The notes beneath the pieces were generated by a model that ran no database searches, had not been told where the DNA came from, and saw only the letters and a program-made list of their open reading frames with translations. Shown one piece after another: positions 18,403 through 27,285 of a DNA stretch of 64,000 bases. Every line of letters starts with the position of its first letter. Position 1 is the stretch's first letter. Source of the stretch: Estrella lausannensis (GTDB taxonomy: Bacteria > Chlamydiota > Chlamydiia > Chlamydiales > Criblamydiaceae); contig NZ_CWGJ01000025.1 of NCBI RefSeq assembly GCF_900000175.1, positions 126,396 to 190,395 of the forward strand, given 5' to 3'. The position numbers were made by a program, and so were the translations under genes.

Positions 18403-19821
18403 TCAGATGGCCATTGACAGCGTGTAGTAGATTCCGACAGAGAGCAAAGCTCCTGCGGGCACTGTGACAAACCATGAAAGCACGATATCCCTTGTGGTGC
18501 TCATATCCAACGCCTCAAGGCCGCGCGCCAGACCGACGCCAAGTACGGCACCGACCAGTGTGTGTGTCGTGGAGACGGGCAGTCCCAGTCTTGTCGCCAG
18601 CACGATCGTGATGGCGGCGCTGAATTCAGCGGTGAAACCTCTCGAAGGGGTCAACTCGGTAATTTTCTTGCCGATCGTTTCGATCACTCGCCAACCCCAT
18701 GTAGCCAGGCCCAGCACGATGCCGAATCCTCCCAGCGCAAGAAGCCATGTGGAATTGAAGCTGCCGTCATCTTCGACAGATCCCGAAGTGAGGACGCGCA
18801 TGGCCGCTGTCAGGGGGCCGATAGCATTGGCGACATCGTTGGCTCCGTGGGCAAAGGCCATCAGACAGGCGCTGACGATCTGCATATAGCCGAAGATCTT
18901 CTCAACGGTGGCATAGTCGGTGGAGCCGATCGTTTCCCGGTTTTGCATCGCCTTGGAGAGTCTTTCCACCTCTTCAAGCGCTAAGGCAGCCTGATAAGCG
19001 ACAGCTCCTTGAGCTTTGTTCTGAACCACAGCGAGCTGGCTTCTCGCTTTATCCAAAGCCGTTACCGCTTCAGGGGAAAATTCGACTTGGGGCTTCAGTT
19101 CGCTTTCCGGAGTTTTAATGCGTTTGACGACAAAAAACGTGATGACGGCTGCGATAGCGCCTAAAAAGAAGCTATAGCAGAGGGCTTCGTCTATCGATAG
19201 TTCGATATTGAGGTTTTTCAGGCCGTTGAAAAGCAGAAGAACGGAGAGAGTGGCGACAAAGGGAAAGGCTAGAAAAGGGGCCAGTTTTTTAGTTGCCTCT
19301 ACCGGACATTTTGCATAGAAGATACGTTTTCTCAGCACGTTGAAAATAAAAAAGCCTAAAATCCCACCCATGAGCGGGGAAAGCACCCAGCTGGAGATGA
19401 TCCAAAGGACGTTATCCCAGTATATGGCCTCCCATCCTCCTACGATCAGCCCGAATCCTACGATCGCACCGATGATCGTGTGAGTGCCTGAAACCGGCCA
19501 TCCATAGTAGGAGGCAATCTGCAGCCATACACCCGAAGCGAGTAGTGAGGAGAGCATCCCGATGACGAAGTGCAGGGGGATGTCTTTGAAAATCAGTGGA
19601 TTGACGATTCCGTTCTGGACAGTGGCAGAGACATGAGAGCCAAAGAAAAATGCCCCGGAAAATTCCAAGACGGCGGCGATGTAAACGGCCTTCTTGAGCG
19701 TGAGCACTCCAGAGCCTACGGAAGTGCCCATGGCGTTCGCCACATCGTTGGCGCCGATGTTCCATGCCATGTACATGCCGGCAATGAGAACCAAAATTGT
19801 TAAAATCAGTTCAATATCCAT
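18403..19821 (-). CDS. Pit-family inorganic phosphate permease
   Basis: 472 residues from ATG 19821 (the in-frame TTG at 19824 is not needed). The duplicated Pit signatures are clear: GANDVANAMGTSVGS near the N-terminus and AHGANDVANAIGPLTA in the second half. About ten membrane helices surround a hydrophilic central loop of about 80 residues with a coiled-coil-like segment. Pit carriers import phosphate with protons or Na+. It lies 57 bases after the PhoU-like gene in the same orientation, the same partnership as chlamydial CT691/CT692 (from memory). Confidence 0.93.
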   Translation of the reverse strand: MDIELILTILVLIAGMYMAWNIGANDVANAMGTSVGSGVLTLKKAVYIAAVLEFSGAFFFGSHVSATVQNGIVNPLIFKDIPLHFVIGMLSSLLASGVWLQIASYYGWPVSGTHTIIGAIVGFGLIVGGWEAIYWDNVLWIISSWVLSPLMGGILGFFIFNVLRKRIFYAKCPVEATKKLAPFLAFPFVATLSVLLLFNGLKNLNIELSIDEALCYSFFLGAIAAVITFFVVKRIKTPESELKPQVEFSPEAVTALDKARSQLAVVQNKAQGAVAYQAALALEEVERLSKAMQNRETIGSTDYATVEKIFGYMQIVSACLMAFAHGANDVANAIGPLTAAMRVLTSGSVEDDGSFNSTWLLALGGFGIVLGLATWGWRVIETIGKKITELTPSRGFTAEFSAAITIVLATRLGLPVSTTHTLVGAVLGVGLARGLEALDMSTTRDIVLSWFVTVPAGALLSVGIYYTLSMAI

Positions 19822-19878
19822 CAATTGATTAAACTTAATTCAGAGCGTCCCAGCTGATTCATATTTGATGACACCCCT

Positions 19879-20553
19879 CTATTTGATTTCAAGCATTCTT
19901 CTCACTCTGAAAGCGAGGTTTTCCGACAAGTTGGAGACTCCCCCAAGTGCCTCCACGATGCGTTGCCACACGTGGAAGGTGGTATAGGACATTTCGTTTT
20001 CCGAGTTGAAGAGAATTTTCAGCAGCTTTCGTTGGATCATGTCCACTTCATGTTCTTTGAAGGCGACAATTTCCACGAAATCCTTGACCTTTTCTGCTTC
20101 AGATCCTCCAAAAGAGGATTCCAGGAGTTCGTGCATCTCCTTGATGATCAGTCGCACCTCGTCGAATGCTTCGATGTTTTTATTTAAAAATTCCATGAAC
20201 TCTGTCTTGAAAGAGTCTAAGATTTTCACTTCTTTGAGAGTGAGTAAAACGGCGACGTCCTCGGCCTTATCGGCAATATTGTCCTGAGTTGAGATGATTT
20301 CAAGCAGATGACCTCTGTCGACGGGAAGAAAAAGACTTTTAGGCATGTGGTTGCGGATATCATTTTTTATCAAATCCGCCTGGTGCTCTGCTCTCGAGAT
20401 GGCCTCATAGATCTCCTGCATCTTTTTTTGGTCTTGATCCAGAAGGGCTGCAAAGAGAGGGGGCAGCAGATGCACGCATTCGGCGACTTTTTCCATGTGG
20501 CTCTGCAAGGGAGCGAAGGGGGATTTGCCGAATAGTTTGAGTATAGTCAGCAT
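19879..20553 (-). CDS. PhoU-like (DUF47) protein partnered with the phosphate permease
   Basis: 224 residues, all-helical. It begins MLTILKLFGKSPFAPLQSHM and contains the family pattern EHQADLIKNDIR followed by LFLPVDRGHLLEIISTQDNIADKAED, typical of the DUF47/TIGR00153 group. These proteins are encoded next to Pit carriers and are thought to regulate phosphate uptake. Two conserved E/D-x-x-x-D clusters may bind metal. It is the first gene of a two-gene unit with pit. Confidence 0.88.
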   Translation of the reverse strand: MLTILKLFGKSPFAPLQSHMEKVAECVHLLPPLFAALLDQDQKKMQEIYEAISRAEHQADLIKNDIRNHMPKSLFLPVDRGHLLEIISTQDNIADKAEDVAVLLTLKEVKILDSFKTEFMEFLNKNIEAFDEVRLIIKEMHELLESSFGGSEAEKVKDFVEIVAFKEHEVDMIQRKLLKILFNSENEMSYTTFHVWQRIVEALGGVSNLSENLAFRVRRMLEIK

Positions 20554-20771
20554 AGAACGCCTTTTTTTTTAGATCATATGCGGATTTTCCACATTTTGGA
20601 AATCAAAATGATGGAAATTCGCTTTCTGAGAAAGTTGCGTTCTTTCGGATTTTCAGCCTGTGGTACACAAAGAGTCCGGTAGCAGGATTTTAATGGTCAG
20701 AATGTTAGGGCATGTCCTCGGGGTGAAAAATTTGGTAATTTGCTTTTTCGAAAGCGCATTTTCGGTATCCA

Positions 20772-20801
20772 TTGAAGAGACAATGCGTTCTCTTGTATGA
20801 T
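20772..20801 (+). promoter_or_regulatory. Promoter for dppD-dppF
   Basis: TTGAAG (20772-20777), 18 bases, TATGAT (20796-20801). Predicted start is near 20808, about 29 bases before the dppD ATG. The remaining part of the 283-bp divergent gap (20554-20771) shows no further feature that I can support. Confidence 0.55.
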
Positions 20802-20836
20802 GAGCCTGTCTCTTTTTTTTTAGCGGTGGCTTAAAT

Positions 20837-21862
20837 ATGCGGGAAGAACCTGTTTTAAAAGTTCAGAATCTGAAGACCGAACTCTATCTTTCCGGACGCC
20901 CTTATGCTGTGGTGAAAGATGTCAGCTTTGATCTCTACCGGGGAAAAACGCTTGCCATTGTCGGGGAGTCGGGCTGTGGTAAGTCGCTCACCGCCCTTTC
21001 GCTGATCCGAGTCCTTCCTGAGCCCCCGGCTCTCCATCCCAGAGGGAAAATTTGGTACCAGGGCATCAATTTACTCGATTTGAGCGAGAAAGAGATGCGG
21101 AAGATCCGCGGCGGAAAAATCGCGATGATTTTTCAGGATCCTTTAAGCTCTTTGAATCCCGTTTACACCATCGGAGATCAGCTTGCGGAAGCGGCTGCCC
21201 TCCACCTCAATTTGTTTGGCGAGGAGGCCTACCAGAAGGCCGAGGAGATGCTGAATCATGTGGGCATCCCTTCCCCTAAAGAGAGGCTTGCCGATTATCC
21301 TCACCAGCTGTCTGGTGGAATGCGCCAGCGCGTGATGATCGCTCAAGCGTTGATCAGTAAGCCCGATGTCTTGATAGCCGATGAGCCGACGACAGCGCTG
21401 GATGTGACGATTCAAGCTCAGGTTATCGATCTGCTCAAGCGACTGCAAAAAGAAGACGGTATGGCAATTCTTCTTATCACCCACGATATGGGTGTCGTCT
21501 CTGAGCTGGCCGATGAGGTTTTGGTCATGTACGCATCTGAAGGCATCGAATCGGGTAGCGTCGATGAAATTTTTGAAAACAAGTCTCACCCTTATACTCA
21601 GGGGCTGTTCAACTCAAGGCCCAGTGGATCGGCCGAGGAGGGCGACGTGCTCCACCCTATACCCGGTATTGTCCCGCAGCTGACCGATTATCCATCCGGC
21701 TGCCGGTTTCACCCGCGCTGTCCTTTCGCTATGAAAAAATGTACGCTCAATTCCCCCCCTCTGTTTGCACTTGGAGAGAGGGGACGGCATCAATCGGCGT
21801 GTTATCTGGAAGATGGCACTGAAGAGAGCGAGAAGATGCGAAGAGAAGGCAGATGGCAGTAG
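20837..21862 (+). CDS. dppD: Oligopeptide/dipeptide ABC transporter ATPase, DppD/OppD type
   Basis: 341 residues. Walker A GESGCGKSLTALSL, Q-loop FQDPLSSLNP, signature LSGGMRQRVMIAQ, Walker B VLIADEPTTALD and a switch His in ITHDMG are present. The C-terminal oligopeptide-transporter extension has the cysteine-rich GCRFHPRCPFAMKKC segment. It would energise peptide uptake through DppB/DppC permeases, which are not in the window. The order with dppF, near a PhoU-like/Pit pair, matches the chlamydial neighbourhood. The end to the next gene is a 101-bp gap containing half of a palindromic element. Confidence 0.93.
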   Translation: MREEPVLKVQNLKTELYLSGRPYAVVKDVSFDLYRGKTLAIVGESGCGKSLTALSLIRVLPEPPALHPRGKIWYQGINLLDLSEKEMRKIRGGKIAMIFQDPLSSLNPVYTIGDQLAEAAALHLNLFGEEAYQKAEEMLNHVGIPSPKERLADYPHQLSGGMRQRVMIAQALISKPDVLIADEPTTALDVTIQAQVIDLLKRLQKEDGMAILLITHDMGVVSELADEVLVMYASEGIESGSVDEIFENKSHPYTQGLFNSRPSGSAEEGDVLHPIPGIVPQLTDYPSGCRFHPRCPFAMKKCTLNSPPLFALGERGRHQSACYLEDGTEESEKMRREGRWQ

Positions 21863-21884
21863 GGGCGTTTTAGGAAATCACGCT

Positions 21885-21940
21885 CGCCTCCCGAGGATTT
21901 CTTAAAGCCAAAAAATACATTTCGAGGCATTTTCGGTATA
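21885..21940. repeat. Right half of the palindromic element
   Basis: TTTCTTAAAGCCAAAAAATA followed by CATTTCGAGGCATTTTCGGTATA matches the right arm of the family; the left arm is missing. It lies between dppD and dppF, so it would be within a dppDF transcript. Confidence 0.55.
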
Positions 21941-21963
21941 AAGAATTTGAGGGGAAGACGAAC

Positions 21964-22950
21964 ATGTCCGAGCCGTTGCTTAAGGTCACAGATCTTCATA
22001 AAAGATTTCCTATCTATTCGGGCCTCTTGAGGAAAGAGGCAGCGCATGTCCATGCGGTCAATGGGGTAACTCTTGAGCTCAAGCAAGGTGAAGTGCTCGG
22101 TCTTGTTGGAGAGAGCGGGTCTGGCAAAAGCACGATCGGCCGCCTGGCTCTTGGCTTGACTCAGCCGACAGAAGGCGAAGTACGCTACAAGGGAAAATTA
22201 CTTGGAGAGATGGATGGGAAGTCATTAGCCGACTTCAGACGCTCTTCGCAGATGGTATTTCAAGATCCCTACGCATCCCTAAACCCCAGAAAAACCATTT
22301 TAGAGGCGATAGGTGAGGGGATTCTATTTCACGGCATTGCTAAAAATTATAGGGAAATGGAGGCGATCGCGGAGGATATCGTAAAGCAAGTTGGCCTGCC
22401 TAAAGATGCTCTAAAGCGCTATCCTCATGAATTTTCCGGGGGGCAGCAGCAGCGCATCTGTATTGGCCGGGCGATCGCTTTGAACCCGGCACTTCTTATC
22501 TGCGATGAAGCGGTGTCTGCGTTAGATGTCTCCTACCAGGCGCAAGTTCTGAATCTTTTTAGGGATTTGAAGGAAAAGAGGGGGCTTTCCTATCTTTTTA
22601 TTTCCCACGATCTTGCTATCGTTCGCTACCTAGCAGACACCGTCGCCGTTCTTTATCTGGGAAAGGTCATGGAGATCGCTTCTGCAAAATCTCTCTTTAG
22701 CAACCCGAAGCACCCCTACACAAGGTCGCTTCTGTCGGCATCGCCGACTTTGGATCCGGAAAAAAGAAAAGCCCGAATCAGGCTGGAAGGAGAGATCCCA
22801 TCCTCTTTGCGTCCACCGTCGGGTTGCCCTTTCAGAACGCGCTGTCCTTTTGCGCGGGAAGAGTGCAAGCGTCCGCCCCCCCACAAAAAAGTCAAGGATA
22901 GCCAGACGGGCGGTGAAGACCACAGCTACTTTTGCGTGCTCGACGATTGA
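21964..22950 (+). CDS. dppF: Oligopeptide/dipeptide ABC transporter ATPase, DppF/OppF type
   Basis: 328 residues. Walker A GESGSGKSTIGRLAL, Q-loop FQDPYASLNP, signature FSGGQQQRICIGRA, Walker B LLICDEAVSALD and ISHDLA are intact. The C-terminus has the family extension with GCPFRTRCPFAREEC. It would form a heterodimer with DppD beneath peptide permeases. Start: ATG preceded by GAGGGGAAGACGAAC. It converges on the pyrophosphatase gene with a 73-bp gap. Confidence 0.93.
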   Translation: MSEPLLKVTDLHKRFPIYSGLLRKEAAHVHAVNGVTLELKQGEVLGLVGESGSGKSTIGRLALGLTQPTEGEVRYKGKLLGEMDGKSLADFRRSSQMVFQDPYASLNPRKTILEAIGEGILFHGIAKNYREMEAIAEDIVKQVGLPKDALKRYPHEFSGGQQQRICIGRAIALNPALLICDEAVSALDVSYQAQVLNLFRDLKEKRGLSYLFISHDLAIVRYLADTVAVLYLGKVMEIASAKSLFSNPKHPYTRSLLSASPTLDPEKRKARIRLEGEIPSSLRPPSGCPFRTRCPFAREECKRPPPHKKVKDSQTGGEDHSYFCVLDD

Positions 22951-22954
22951 TTTC

Positions 22955-22988
22955 AACAGATCAAATTTTAAGACACTTTCGCCATATT
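22955..22988. repeat. Degenerate right end of the palindromic element
   Basis: CAAATTTTAAGACACTTTCG followed by CCATA resembles the family right end CAAATTTTGAGACACTTTCG. It is in the gap between the convergent dppF and ppa stops and may be a worn terminator-like remnant. Confidence 0.45.
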
Positions 22989-23023
22989 CCCCTATGGGGC
23001 AAACAAATCTACGATTTCAGTTT

Positions 23024-23677
23024 CTAGTGCCCATAGGAAGAGAACTTGTCGAGATAATCTTGCTGGGCGAGCCGGATGACCTCAAAGGCTTCTTGCCGCC
23101 CATAAGTATGGGTGATTTGAACGCGGCCCTGTTTTTTATCAGGGGAGTCTTTGTACGTCAGGAAGTAGTGGCGTAGCCGCTCGACGATATTTTCCGGGCA
23201 TTCACCGATATCCCTGAATTTTCCATAGACGTAATCTCCCTGGAGGACAGCGATGATTTTGTCGTCTGCCTCATTGCCGTCAATCATGCGCAGACCGCCG
23301 ATCGGATGTGCATGCAGCAAAATGTCCCCCCTGGGAATTGCCCTTTCGGTCAACACGCAAATATCCAAAGGATCTTCATCGCCCCGGATATTCTTCAGAC
23401 CTGATTTTTGCATGCAGTATTGCGCGGTCAATGTGCCGCAATAGGTCTTTGGCAGCAGCCCGTATAAGCTCGGACAGAGACTGGAGTACTTTTGCGGCCG
23501 GTCTATCTTGAGGATGCCCGTCTCTTTATCGAGCTCATATTTGACGGTATCGGTAGGGACGATCTCGATATAGCAGTTCACCGATTCGGGTGCTTTATCC
23601 CCAAGCGGCATTCCATGCCAGGGGTGCGAGCGGTAAAGCATGTGTTTCGGTAAAGAAAGAGGGTTTTTCTTTTCCAT
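23024..23677 (-). CDS. ppa: Inorganic pyrophosphatase, family I
   Basis: 217 residues from ATG 23677 with AGGA 5 bases upstream; the upstream in-frame start at 23731 is not supported. The family I active-site signature reads DEDPLDICVL, and other conserved blocks are IEIVPTDTVKYELDKETG and YGLLPKTYCGT. The enzyme hydrolyses cytoplasmic pyrophosphate released by biosynthesis. Length is somewhat greater than the 175 residues of E. coli, as in chlamydial relatives. It is a single-gene unit with a possible promoter at 23706-23735. Confidence 0.95.
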   Translation of the reverse strand: MEKKNPLSLPKHMLYRSHPWHGMPLGDKAPESVNCYIEIVPTDTVKYELDKETGILKIDRPQKYSSLCPSLYGLLPKTYCGTLTAQYCMQKSGLKNIRGDEDPLDICVLTERAIPRGDILLHAHPIGGLRMIDGNEADDKIIAVLQGDYVYGKFRDIGECPENIVERLRHYFLTYKDSPDKKQGRVQITHTYGRQEAFEVIRLAQQDYLDKFSSYGH

Positions 23678-23705
23678 AAGATTCCTAACTTTCGTGTTTG
23701 AGTTT

Positions 23706-23740
23706 AAAATACGGAATTCGAAGCGATTCATGCAATCGCT
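23706..23740 (-). promoter_or_regulatory. Possible ppa promoter with an inverted repeat over the -35 box
   Basis: Minus strand: TTGCAT (23735-23730), 18 bases, TATTTT (23711-23706). A 7-bp inverted repeat AGCGATT-CATGC-AATCGCT (23722-23740) covers the -35 box and could be an operator. Box matches are only moderate. Confidence 0.35.
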
Positions 23741-23755
23741 TTTCCGTGGAATAGT

Positions 23756-23815
23756 TTATACCGAACGTGTCTTAAAATTTGATTTTTTTTGCTTTGAGAA
23801 TGCCTCGGTAGGGAG
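23756..23815. repeat. Left half of the palindromic element
   Basis: TATACCGAACGTGTCTTAAA, then TTTGATTTTTTTTGCTTTGAG and AATGCCTCGG, matches the left arm of the family. The right arm is missing. In the gene-free stretch 23678-24224 it precedes 23816-24011, where I see nothing beyond a weak CTTATTT/AAATAAG hairpin near 23913-23933. Confidence 0.6.
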
Positions 23816-24011
23816 AAACTGTCAGTTTAAATCGCTTGTGTGTGTTGTGGCAAAAACATTGATCCTCAGTCGTTAGACTCCATTCATTTTCAGCTTGCTG
23901 TGTCTTATTTCGTTAAAAAATAAGTAGACACTTTAGGCAGGGCCTTGATATGAAGTCATTAAAGACTGTTCGTAAACTGCAATCGTAGGGTTTCAGTTTT
24001 AGTACAGACTC

Positions 24012-24168
24012 TTATGCCGAAAGTGTCTCAAAATTTGGCTTTGAGAAAGCTCCCTCGACCGAAAGATTGTAAGTCACCTCATGTTTCTAATATTGGGTGG
24101 TTTACAATCTTTCGGTCTTGGGGATCTTTCTCAAAGCTAAACCCAAATTTAGAACTTTTTTCGGTATA
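24012..24168. repeat. Dispersed palindromic element, full-length copy 4
   Basis: 157 bp from TTATGCCGAAAGTGTCTCA to TTTTTCGGTATA. Inner arms GACCGAAAGATTGTAAGTCA and GGTTTACAATCTTTCGGTC pair around a CATGTTTCTAATATT centre. It lies 57 bp before nuoA, so either the nuo promoter is inside it or the element is in the leader. I cannot identify a convincing nuo promoter. Confidence 0.88.
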
Positions 24169-24224
24169 CACCGGTTTATGCGCTGTAATTTTTTTTAACG
24201 GTTTGAAGTGAGCAGGGGACAGTC

Positions 24225-24584
24225 GTGCCTTCCGATTTTTATCCGGTCCATATCTACTTTCTGCTGGTTGCTTTCGTCACGCTGGTGACGCTCGCCCTGT
24301 CGGGCCTTTTCCCCTCTCATAAGGAAAATCCCGCAAAATTTGATGCCTATGAATCAGGCATCAAGACGGAAACTCATCTGCTCAGCAAACGGTTTCCTTT
24401 ACGTCATTATCTTGTGGCGCTGGTGTTTTTAGTGTTCGATATCGAAGTGGTTTTTCTCTATCCCTGGGTTGCTGTCGCCAAAGAGATTGGACCGTTTGCA
24501 TTTTATGAGATGTTATTTTTCGTCGCCGCGCTTTTTGTCGGCTATCTTTACGTTTGGAAAAAAGGAGCGCTGGAATGGCAGTGA
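24225..24584 (+). CDS. nuoA: NADH-quinone oxidoreductase subunit A
   Basis: 119 residues from GTG 24225, with GGGGA 6 bases upstream. Three membrane helices; the conserved block [10 protein letters not shown] and the [11 protein letters not shown] motif in helix 2 identify NuoA. It is a small membrane subunit near the quinone site of proton-pumping complex I. It opens a 14-gene operon in the standard A-N order and overlaps nuoB by 10 bases. Confidence 0.95.
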   Translation: MPSDFYPVHIYFLLVAFVTLVTLALSGLFPSHKENPAKFDAYESGIKTETHLLSKRFPLRHYLVALVFLVFDIEVVFLYPWVAVAKEIGPFAFYEMLFFVAALFVGYLYVWKKGALEWQ

Positions 24585-25066
24585 CGCAACAGGAAAAAGC
24601 GCCCTTTTTAGTGGCGCCTTTAGAACTTTTGATCAATTGGGCGCGGTCGAACTCGCTCTGGCCTGCCCAGTTTGGCCTAGCCTGCTGCGCCATTGAGATG
24701 ATGTCCACGGCCGCCAGCCGCTACGACATGGCCCGGTTTGGCGCCGAGGTCTTCAGAGCCTCACCCCGGCAAAGCGATGTCATGATCGTAGCTGGAAGGG
24801 TTAGCCAGAAGATGGCTCCCGTTCTCCGGGTTATCTACGAGCAGATGCTTGAACCGAAATGGGTGATCGCGATGGGCGATTGCGCCTCTTCCGGTGGTGT
24901 CTACAACAATTATGCGATTGTGCAGGGGGTCGACAAGATAGTTCCTGTCGATATTTATGTTGCCGGATGCCCTCCACGCCCTGAAGCGTTGATGGATGGA
25001 CTGATCGCGTTGCAGAAAAAGATCAGAAGCGAGAGAGCTTTTAACAAAGTGAAAAGATATCCATGA
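24575..25066 (+). CDS. nuoB: NADH-quinone oxidoreductase subunit B (cluster N2)
   Basis: 163 residues from ATG 24575, with AAAGGAG 8 bases upstream; the in-frame TTG at 24554 is rejected. The four ligands of the terminal [4Fe-4S] cluster N2 are present: the Cys pair in [10 protein letters not shown], then GDCASSGG and AGCPPRPEA. NuoB passes electrons to quinone at the junction of peripheral and membrane arms. It ends with an ATGA overlap with nuoC. Confidence 0.97.
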   Translation: MAVTQQEKAPFLVAPLELLINWARSNSLWPAQFGLACCAIEMMSTAASRYDMARFGAEVFRASPRQSDVMIVAGRVSQKMAPVLRVIYEQMLEPKWVIAMGDCASSGGVYNNYAIVQGVDKIVPVDIYVAGCPPRPEALMDGLIALQKKIRSERAFNKVKRYP

Positions 25067-25584
25067 CAGCTTCCGAAATCATCCAAAAAATTGTGAAGGC
25101 CTTTCCTTCGGCGATAGAAGGCCAGAGCGAAGTTTTCGGTCAGCTCTGTATTCAGGTACACAAAGCGTACATTAAAGAGATCATCGCCTACATCGCCTCC
25201 CGTGACCGGCTCGGCTTTCGCATGTTGATTGACATCACAGCGATCGACTATCTGCAGCCTGATCCGAAAACACAGGTGCTCTACATTTTGCACCATCCGG
25301 AAACACTCCTGAGGATTAAAGTTTCCGTTGATGTCGAACGAGGCGGTGCTATCGAGTCTGTCACAGACATATTCGAGGGTGCCGATTGGTATGAGAGGGA
25401 AGTATTTGACCTCTTCGGCATAACATTTTCGGGACACCCGGATCTAAAACGCATCCTGATGCCGGATGACTGGGAAGGTCATCCCTTAAGAAAAGATTAC
25501 GCTCTCACGGAAGAGTCTGTGGAGTTTAAAGGCCAGGCAAAACCCAAAGTTCCATCGGCGATCATCCCTTATGTCAAAGATTGA
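25063..25584 (+). CDS. nuoC: NADH-quinone oxidoreductase subunit C (30 kDa)
   Basis: 173 residues. The family signature is clear: [20 protein letters not shown], followed by [18 protein letters not shown]. It is a separate protein, not fused to NuoD as in E. coli. It is a structural subunit of the peripheral arm. It overlaps nuoB by 4 bases and nuoD by 14 bases. Confidence 0.95.
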   Translation: MTASEIIQKIVKAFPSAIEGQSEVFGQLCIQVHKAYIKEIIAYIASRDRLGFRMLIDITAIDYLQPDPKTQVLYILHHPETLLRIKVSVDVERGGAIESVTDIFEGADWYEREVFDLFGITFSGHPDLKRILMPDDWEGHPLRKDYALTEESVEFKGQAKPKVPSAIIPYVKD

Positions 25585-26770
25585 AGGCTATAGTTTAGAA
25601 AGAAGCGGCGAGGTGATGGAGCTCAACTTAGGGCCGCAGCACCCCTCTACCCACGGAGTTCTCAGGCTTCTTTTGAAGCTTGATGGCGAGGTAGTCCTCT
25701 CGTGCGAGCCGGTCATTGGCTATCTGCACACGGGCGTTGAAAAGGAGTGCGAAACGAGGACCTATTGGCAGATCTTTACCTTGGTGGACCGGCTTGACTA
25801 CCTGTCAGGGCCGGCAGAGGAACAGGCTTTTGCTTCCGTCGTCGAGAAGCTGATGGGAATCGATATACCCTCAAGAGCTAAAACAATCCGCCTGATCCTT
25901 CTTGAGCTATCCAGGATAGCTAGCCATCTTCTCTGGCTTGGCACAAGCGCTCTTGAGCTTAATATGTCTTCCGTGTTCATGTATTGCTTTGTTGAAAGGG
26001 AGAAGATCCTTGATTTGTTCGAGGAGTTTTCCGGTGGGCGGATGTTCCCCAACTGCTGGAAGATCGGCGGGCTTTCAAACGATATCGATGATGCCTTTGA
26101 AGAGGAAATCAAGAAATTTATCCGCTATTTCCCTGCTGTTTGGAAAGAGCTGGATAATCTTCTGACAAACAATTACGTCTGGTGCCAGCGCCTTAAGGAC
26201 GTCGCAGTCATCGACAGGGAGACGTGCGAGCAATTTGGCTGCACAGGCCCTATCATTCGAGCGGCAGGAGTCCCCTACGATATTCGTAAAGCTTTTCCCT
26301 ACCTCGATTATGCGGAATTGAGCTTTGATATTCCGGTGAGATCAGAGGCTGACTGTTATGCCCGTTATCTTGTCCGCATGGAAGAGATGATGATCAGCCT
26401 TTCTCTGATCGACCAGGCCCTGAAGAAACTAAAACCAGGTCCAGTGATCGTGTCCGACAGAAAAGTCGCTCTCCCTCCTAGAAAAGAGCTTGTCAGAAGC
26501 ATGGAGGCGGTCATTCACCAATTTAAGTTGGTGAGCGATGGTATTCGCCCACCTGTCGGAGATGCCTACAGTGCCGTCGAATCCGCCCGAGGCGAGCTCG
26601 GCCATTTTCTTAAAAGCGACGGCAGCAATAAGCCCTATCGGCTGCGCGTCAGGTCGCCTTCTTTCACTCACGTTCAGGTACTGAAGAAGATTATTCCCGG
26701 ACATATCCTCCCTGACGTGGTGGTTGCAATTGCGAGCATGGATCCGATTTTAGGGGATGTGGACCGATGA
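25571..26770 (+). CDS. nuoD: NADH-quinone oxidoreductase subunit D (49 kDa)
   Basis: 399 residues, full length. [15 protein letters not shown] (residues 21-35) is the quinone-chamber loop with its conserved His. [13 protein letters not shown] and the C-terminal DPILGDVDR (which replaces the hydrogenase Ni-binding end) are present. NuoD forms the quinone-binding cavity with NuoB and NuoH. Confidence 0.97.
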   Translation: MSKIEGYSLERSGEVMELNLGPQHPSTHGVLRLLLKLDGEVVLSCEPVIGYLHTGVEKECETRTYWQIFTLVDRLDYLSGPAEEQAFASVVEKLMGIDIPSRAKTIRLILLELSRIASHLLWLGTSALELNMSSVFMYCFVEREKILDLFEEFSGGRMFPNCWKIGGLSNDIDDAFEEEIKKFIRYFPAVWKELDNLLTNNYVWCQRLKDVAVIDRETCEQFGCTGPIIRAAGVPYDIRKAFPYLDYAELSFDIPVRSEADCYARYLVRMEEMMISLSLIDQALKKLKPGPVIVSDRKVALPPRKELVRSMEAVIHQFKLVSDGIRPPVGDAYSAVESARGELGHFLKSDGSNKPYRLRVRSPSFTHVQVLKKIIPGHILPDVVVAIASMDPILGDVDR

Positions 26771-27285
26771 AAATTTCTGAAAAGACCAAACAAGCCATCT
26801 TGAAGCTGCAGACAAAGTATCCAGAGAAAAGATCGGCCTTGATTCCGGCTCTTCACTTGGCCCAGGCTGATGTCGGCTACTTGCCTGAAGAGATCCAGAA
26901 TGAAGTTGCAGAATTGTTCGATATCAATCCCAATGAGGTGAATGCCGTTGTTTCTTTCTATGATATGTTCTTTGAAAGGCCGGTCGGGAAGCATATTGTT
27001 CATGTATGCAAGAACGCCTCCTGCATGCTGCGAGGGGCGGACGGTGTGCTGCGTAAAATGTGCGACAAGCTTGGCGTCGAACCTCACGGAACTTCGGAAG
27101 ATGGGCAGTTTACCGTTATCCCTTCAGAGTGTCTTGGAGCCTGCGACAGAGCGCCCATGATGCTGGTGGATGACCGGGTTGTCGGACCTGTCAATGAAGA
27201 GATGGTGGACAGTATCATTAATGAAGCCAGGAAGATGCCTGGTCATCCCTCTCCCATAAAAATGGAGGCGGATATCCATGAATGA
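26767..27285 (+). CDS. nuoE: NADH-quinone oxidoreductase subunit E (24 kDa)
   Basis: 172 residues. The thioredoxin-like domain carries the four [2Fe-2S] ligands as CKNASC and, 35-40 residues later, CLGAC. NuoE sits beside NuoF in the NADH-dehydrogenase tip. It overlaps nuoD by ATGA and nuoF by 8 bases. Confidence 0.95.
   Translation: MKISEKTKQAILKLQTKYPEKRSALIPALHLAQADVGYLPEEIQNEVAELFDINPNEVNAVVSFYDMFFERPVGKHIVHVCKNASCMLRGADGVLRKMCDKLGVEPHGTSEDGQFTVIPSECLGACDRAPMMLVDDRVVGPVNEEMVDSIINEARKMPGHPSPIKMEADIHE

Noticed and set aside
24014-24211. 65-codon plus-strand frame before nuoA
   Set aside because: It is wholly within a full-length palindromic element, with similar read-through peptide to other copies.
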